Both the position numbers and the translations under genes were made by a program. The notes beneath the pieces are model-generated. The model did not search any database. It saw only the letters and a program-made list of their open reading frames with translations, and was not told where the DNA came from. DNA of 14,621 nucleotides from G001797105 sp964528155. GTDB taxonomy: Bacteria; Chloroflexota; Anaerolineae; Anaerolineales; E44-bin32. Shown in pieces: positions 12,184 to 14,621 of the stretch (its first letter is position 1; each line of letters opens with the position of its first letter). The DNA lies in the NCBI GenBank assembly GCA_964528155.1, contig CAZGRL010000088.1, forward strand, positions 1-14,621, given 5' to 3'.

Positions 12184-14621
12184 CAGCTAATCTCTCCCTT
12201 CCCGGCGGAGATGAACCGGGAGACGGCATCGGCCAGTGCAGCGTTCTCCGACGCACTCAACCCGGGGTCGGCATCGAACAGACGCATAGCCTCCCGCCGG
12301 GCTTTGTCGATCAAACGGACATCGGTGAGGCTGGCCATCTTGAGCTCGGCGAATCCCGACTGGCGGGTCCCGAGGAAATCGCCCGGCCCGCGTTGCTCCA
12401 GATCGAGCTCGGCCAGGCGGAAACCATCGTTGGTCGACTCCATGGCCTTGAGTCGCTCGTTCTCGGCCTCGTCCTCGTTGTCGGGGATCAGCAAGCAGTA
12501 GGACTGATAGGCAGAACGGCCGACCCTGCCACGGAACTGGTGGAGCTGGGAGAGGCCGAAACGGTTTGCGCCCTCGATGAGCATCACGGTCGCGTTCGGG
12601 ATATCCACGCCCACCTCAACCACGGATGTCGAAACCAGGACATGATACTCGCCGCGGCGAAATGCCGCCATCACGCTGTCTTTGTCGTCGGGTCGCATCC
12701 GGCCGTGAAGTAGCCCAAGACGATACCCGGGGAACATCTCCTCTTGAAGCTTCTGGTGCTCCTCGACGGCGGCCTTGGCATCGACTTTGTCCGATTCTTC
12801 GACGAGGGGGTAGATCACGAAGGCCTGGTGTCCCTTATCCAGTTGACCCCGGATGAACTGATATGCGCGTAGCCGTTCAATCGGGTGCAACACGCGGGTC
12901 TCCACGGGCTGCCGATCAGGAGGCATCTCGTCGATGACCGTCAGGTCGAGGTCGCCGTAGACGGTCAAGGCCAGGGAGCGGGGGATGGGGGTTGCGGTCA
13001 TCACCATCAGGTTCGGATTGTCACCTTTCGCCCTCAAGGTGGCACGCTGGTCGACGCCGAAACGGTGTTGCTCGTCGATGACCGCCAGCCCGAGCCGGGC
13101 GAACTCGATCGGATCCTCGAGAAGGGCGTGCGTGCCGACAACCACCTGTAGCGTGCCCTCGCGCAGGCCCGTACGTATCTCCTCTTTCTCGGACTCAGGT
13201 GTGGCGCCGATCAAGAGACGGATCGAGTCCTCGGTGACGCCGGCCGCGCGAGGCAGAAGATCGCTGAGGGTCTTGAAGTGCTGATCGGCCAGGATGCTCG
13301 TCGGCGCGAGCATGGCCGATTGGACGCCGTTGGCCGCAGCGATTCCGATGGCGGCCGCGGCGATGATCGTTTTCCCGGATCCGACATCTCCCTGCAACAG
13401 ACGGTTCATCGGCTGCGACCTGGCCAGGTCTGCACGTGTATCCTCGAGAGCGCCAGCCTGTGCCGCCGTAAGCTCGAATGGGAGGGAACTGTTGAAATGC
13501 TCGACCCATTCGTCCGCCACCGTGAGTGGTTCCGAGTCGAGTTGTTCCCACTCGAGCTTCTGCTTGAGGACGGACAGCTGCAATAGGAACATCTCATCGA
13601 AGGCGAGCCTGTTCTGCGCCCGCTGGAGATCATCCCAGCTATCCGGAAAATGAACCTGAGTGAGGGCGGTGTCCAAAGGAACCAGGTTGGCCGAGGTGCG
13701 GATCGTCTCTGGCAGCGGGTCCACGACGCGCGCGGCGAGCCGAGTTACAACCGAGTTGATCACCCGACGCAGCCATTTCTCGGTCACCCCCGAAGTCAGA
13801 GGGTAGACCGGGACGATGCGATTGGTGTGTAGTTGTTGGCGTTCGACTGGTTCCCACTCCGGATTGTTCATGGTCAGGTGACCGAGGTATTGGTCCACCT
13901 TTCCCGAGAGCACCACGGTGCGATCCGGGCGCAGCCGCTCGGCGATCCAGGGCTGGTTGAACCAGGTGACGCGCAGGCTTCCCGTCCCATCGCCGACGAC
14001 GGCTTCGACGAGCTTCCGGCCGCCGCGAATCGGCCGCAATCGCACATCTTCCACCGTGCCCATCACTGTGATCTCTTCGCCGTACCATAGCCGATTGATC
14101 GTCTTCAGCCTGGAATAGTCGTCGTAGCGGCGAGGGACATACCACAGCAAGTCCCCGAGCGTTCTCAAACCGAGTTTCTCAAGGGTCTTGGCCGATTTGG
14201 GGCCGATGCCCGGAACGGAGGTCAGGGGCGAGGAAAGATCGATCGGCTCGGCGACGGCGCGCCGGCGTGGCTTCGCCCCCGTCTGGTCCTTGCCGGACGG
14301 AGTCGGCCGAGCCTCGGCTGCCTCTGCGTCCGCGGCTGGTGAGGGCTCCGGGCCCGCAGGGCTCGGCTCATGCTCCTCGACGTGCGGCTGAACGGCCTCG
14401 GGTTGTGCTTCTGGTGCAGCCTCAATGGTCTCGACGGATACGGCGGCATCCGTCGTGTCGGTTGGTTGCGTGGTCGCAAGGTCTTTGCTTCCGGGGGGAG
14501 CGGCGATATCGGGAAACTCTGCTCCCAGCCGCGCCCACAGACCTTGAATGACTTCCTGGCGCGAGTGCGGTGTGAGTTGAGGATAGTCGCGCAAGCGTGC
14601 CACGACGGCCTGGATTAAGAC
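12183..14621 (-). CDS. recG: ATP-dependent DNA helicase RecG, 5' end probably beyond the window
   Basis: RecG remodels stalled replication forks and branch-migrates Holliday junctions. The frame is open to the right edge (VLIQAV before the first in-window start, GTG 14603), so the true start likely lies outside. Numbered from 14603, an N-terminal extension is followed by a Pro/Glu/Ala-rich linker (~50-115) and LTSVPGIGPKSAKTLEKLGL. The OB-fold wedge domain comes next (~160-260). The helicase motor has GDVGSGKT (Lys411), DEQH 510-513, TATPIPR, QFRGRVGR from Gln689 and the RecG-specific TNDGFRLAELDLEQRGPGDFLGTRQSG. All motor motifs are intact. The extension and linker before the wedge are longer than in E. 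coli RecG (~690 residues). It is coupled to coaD. Confidence 0.97.
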   Translation of the reverse strand, partial: VLIQAVVARLRDYPQLTPHSRQEVIQGLWARLGAEFPDIAAPPGSKDLATTQPTDTTDAAVSVETIEAAPEAQPEAVQPHVEEHEPSPAGPEPSPAADAEAAEARPTPSGKDQTGAKPRRRAVAEPIDLSSPLTSVPGIGPKSAKTLEKLGLRTLGDLLWYVPRRYDDYSRLKTINRLWYGEEITVMGTVEDVRLRPIRGGRKLVEAVVGDGTGSLRVTWFNQPWIAERLRPDRTVVLSGKVDQYLGHLTMNNPEWEPVERQQLHTNRIVPVYPLTSGVTEKWLRRVINSVVTRLAARVVDPLPETIRTSANLVPLDTALTQVHFPDSWDDLQRAQNRLAFDEMFLLQLSVLKQKLEWEQLDSEPLTVADEWVEHFNSSLPFELTAAQAGALEDTRADLARSQPMNRLLQGDVGSGKTIIAAAAIGIAAANGVQSAMLAPTSILADQHFKTLSDLLPRAAGVTEDSIRLLIGATPESEKEEIRTGLREGTLQVVVGTHALLEDPIEFARLGLAVIDEQHRFGVDQRATLRAKGDNPNLMVMTATPIPRSLALTVYGDLDLTVIDEMPPDRQPVETRVLHPIERLRAYQFIRGQLDKGHQAFVIYPLVEESDKVDAKAAVEEHQKLQEEMFPGYRLGLLHGRMRPDDKDSVMAAFRRGEYHVLVSTSVVEVGVDIPNATVMLIEGANRFGLSQLHQFRGRVGRSAYQSYCLLIPDNEDEAENERLKAMESTNDGFRLAELDLEQRGPGDFLGTRQSGFAELKMASLTDVRLIDKARREAMRLFDADPGLSASENAALADAVSRFISAGKGEIS

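Noticed and set aside
11251..12501. 416-codon open frame on the plus strand across the SepIVA-like gene, coaD and the end of recG
   Set aside because: It is a mirror of conserved minus-strand genes, Ser/Arg-rich with no family features.

Overview
The window is GC-rich and reads as a bacterial chromosome with dense, mostly housekeeping gene content. The mix points to a Chloroflexota (Anaerolineae-like) bacterium. It has FHA-domain proteins beside a SEDS/PBP cell-wall gene and a SepIVA-type coiled-coil gene beside coaD and recG, both also familiar from Actinobacteria. It also has a free-standing Roadblock/LC7 protein and a bacterial bS16 with a long acidic tail. The phylum is an inference from gene content; no rRNA or other marker is present.

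Region 1 (1-5398, + strand) is a cell-envelope and phosphosignalling block: the 3' end of one FhaA-like FHA gene, a second FhaA-like gene, a membrane-anchored FhaB-like gene (ATGA overlap), an S-methylthioadenosine phosphorylase (mtnP) with its own candidate promoter, and an 891-codon gene overlapping mtnP by 50 nt. That last gene is the most unusual item here. It is a natural fusion of a SEDS (RodA/FtsW) glycosyltransferase with a class B penicillin-binding-protein module. All three transpeptidase motifs (SxxK, SxN, KTG) appear to be lost, while the SEDS signature residues are kept. The block resembles the actinobacterial fhaA-fhaB-rodA-pbpA-pknA/B locus; kinases and phosphatase, if present, lie outside the window.

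Region 2 (5399-8468, + strand) is a translation/secretion operon: ffh, rpsP, khpA, rimM, with a strong candidate promoter and two leader or intercistronic hairpins. The usual trmD-rplS pair does not follow rimM. Region 3 (8469-10941, + strand) has a gap of about 330 bp, an orphan Roadblock/LC7 protein, and pyrG (CTP synthase). pyrG is preceded by a strong hairpin whose 3' arm can alternatively pair with its Shine-Dalgarno sequence.

Region 4 (10942-14621, - strand) is convergent to pyrG. A terminator hairpin lies at the junction, followed (in - strand order from the right edge) by recG (5' end probably beyond the window), coaD overlapping recG by 1 nt, and a SepIVA/DivIVA-like coiled-coil protein. 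There are no tRNA or rRNA genes, insertion sequences, CRISPR arrays or phage genes that I can see.
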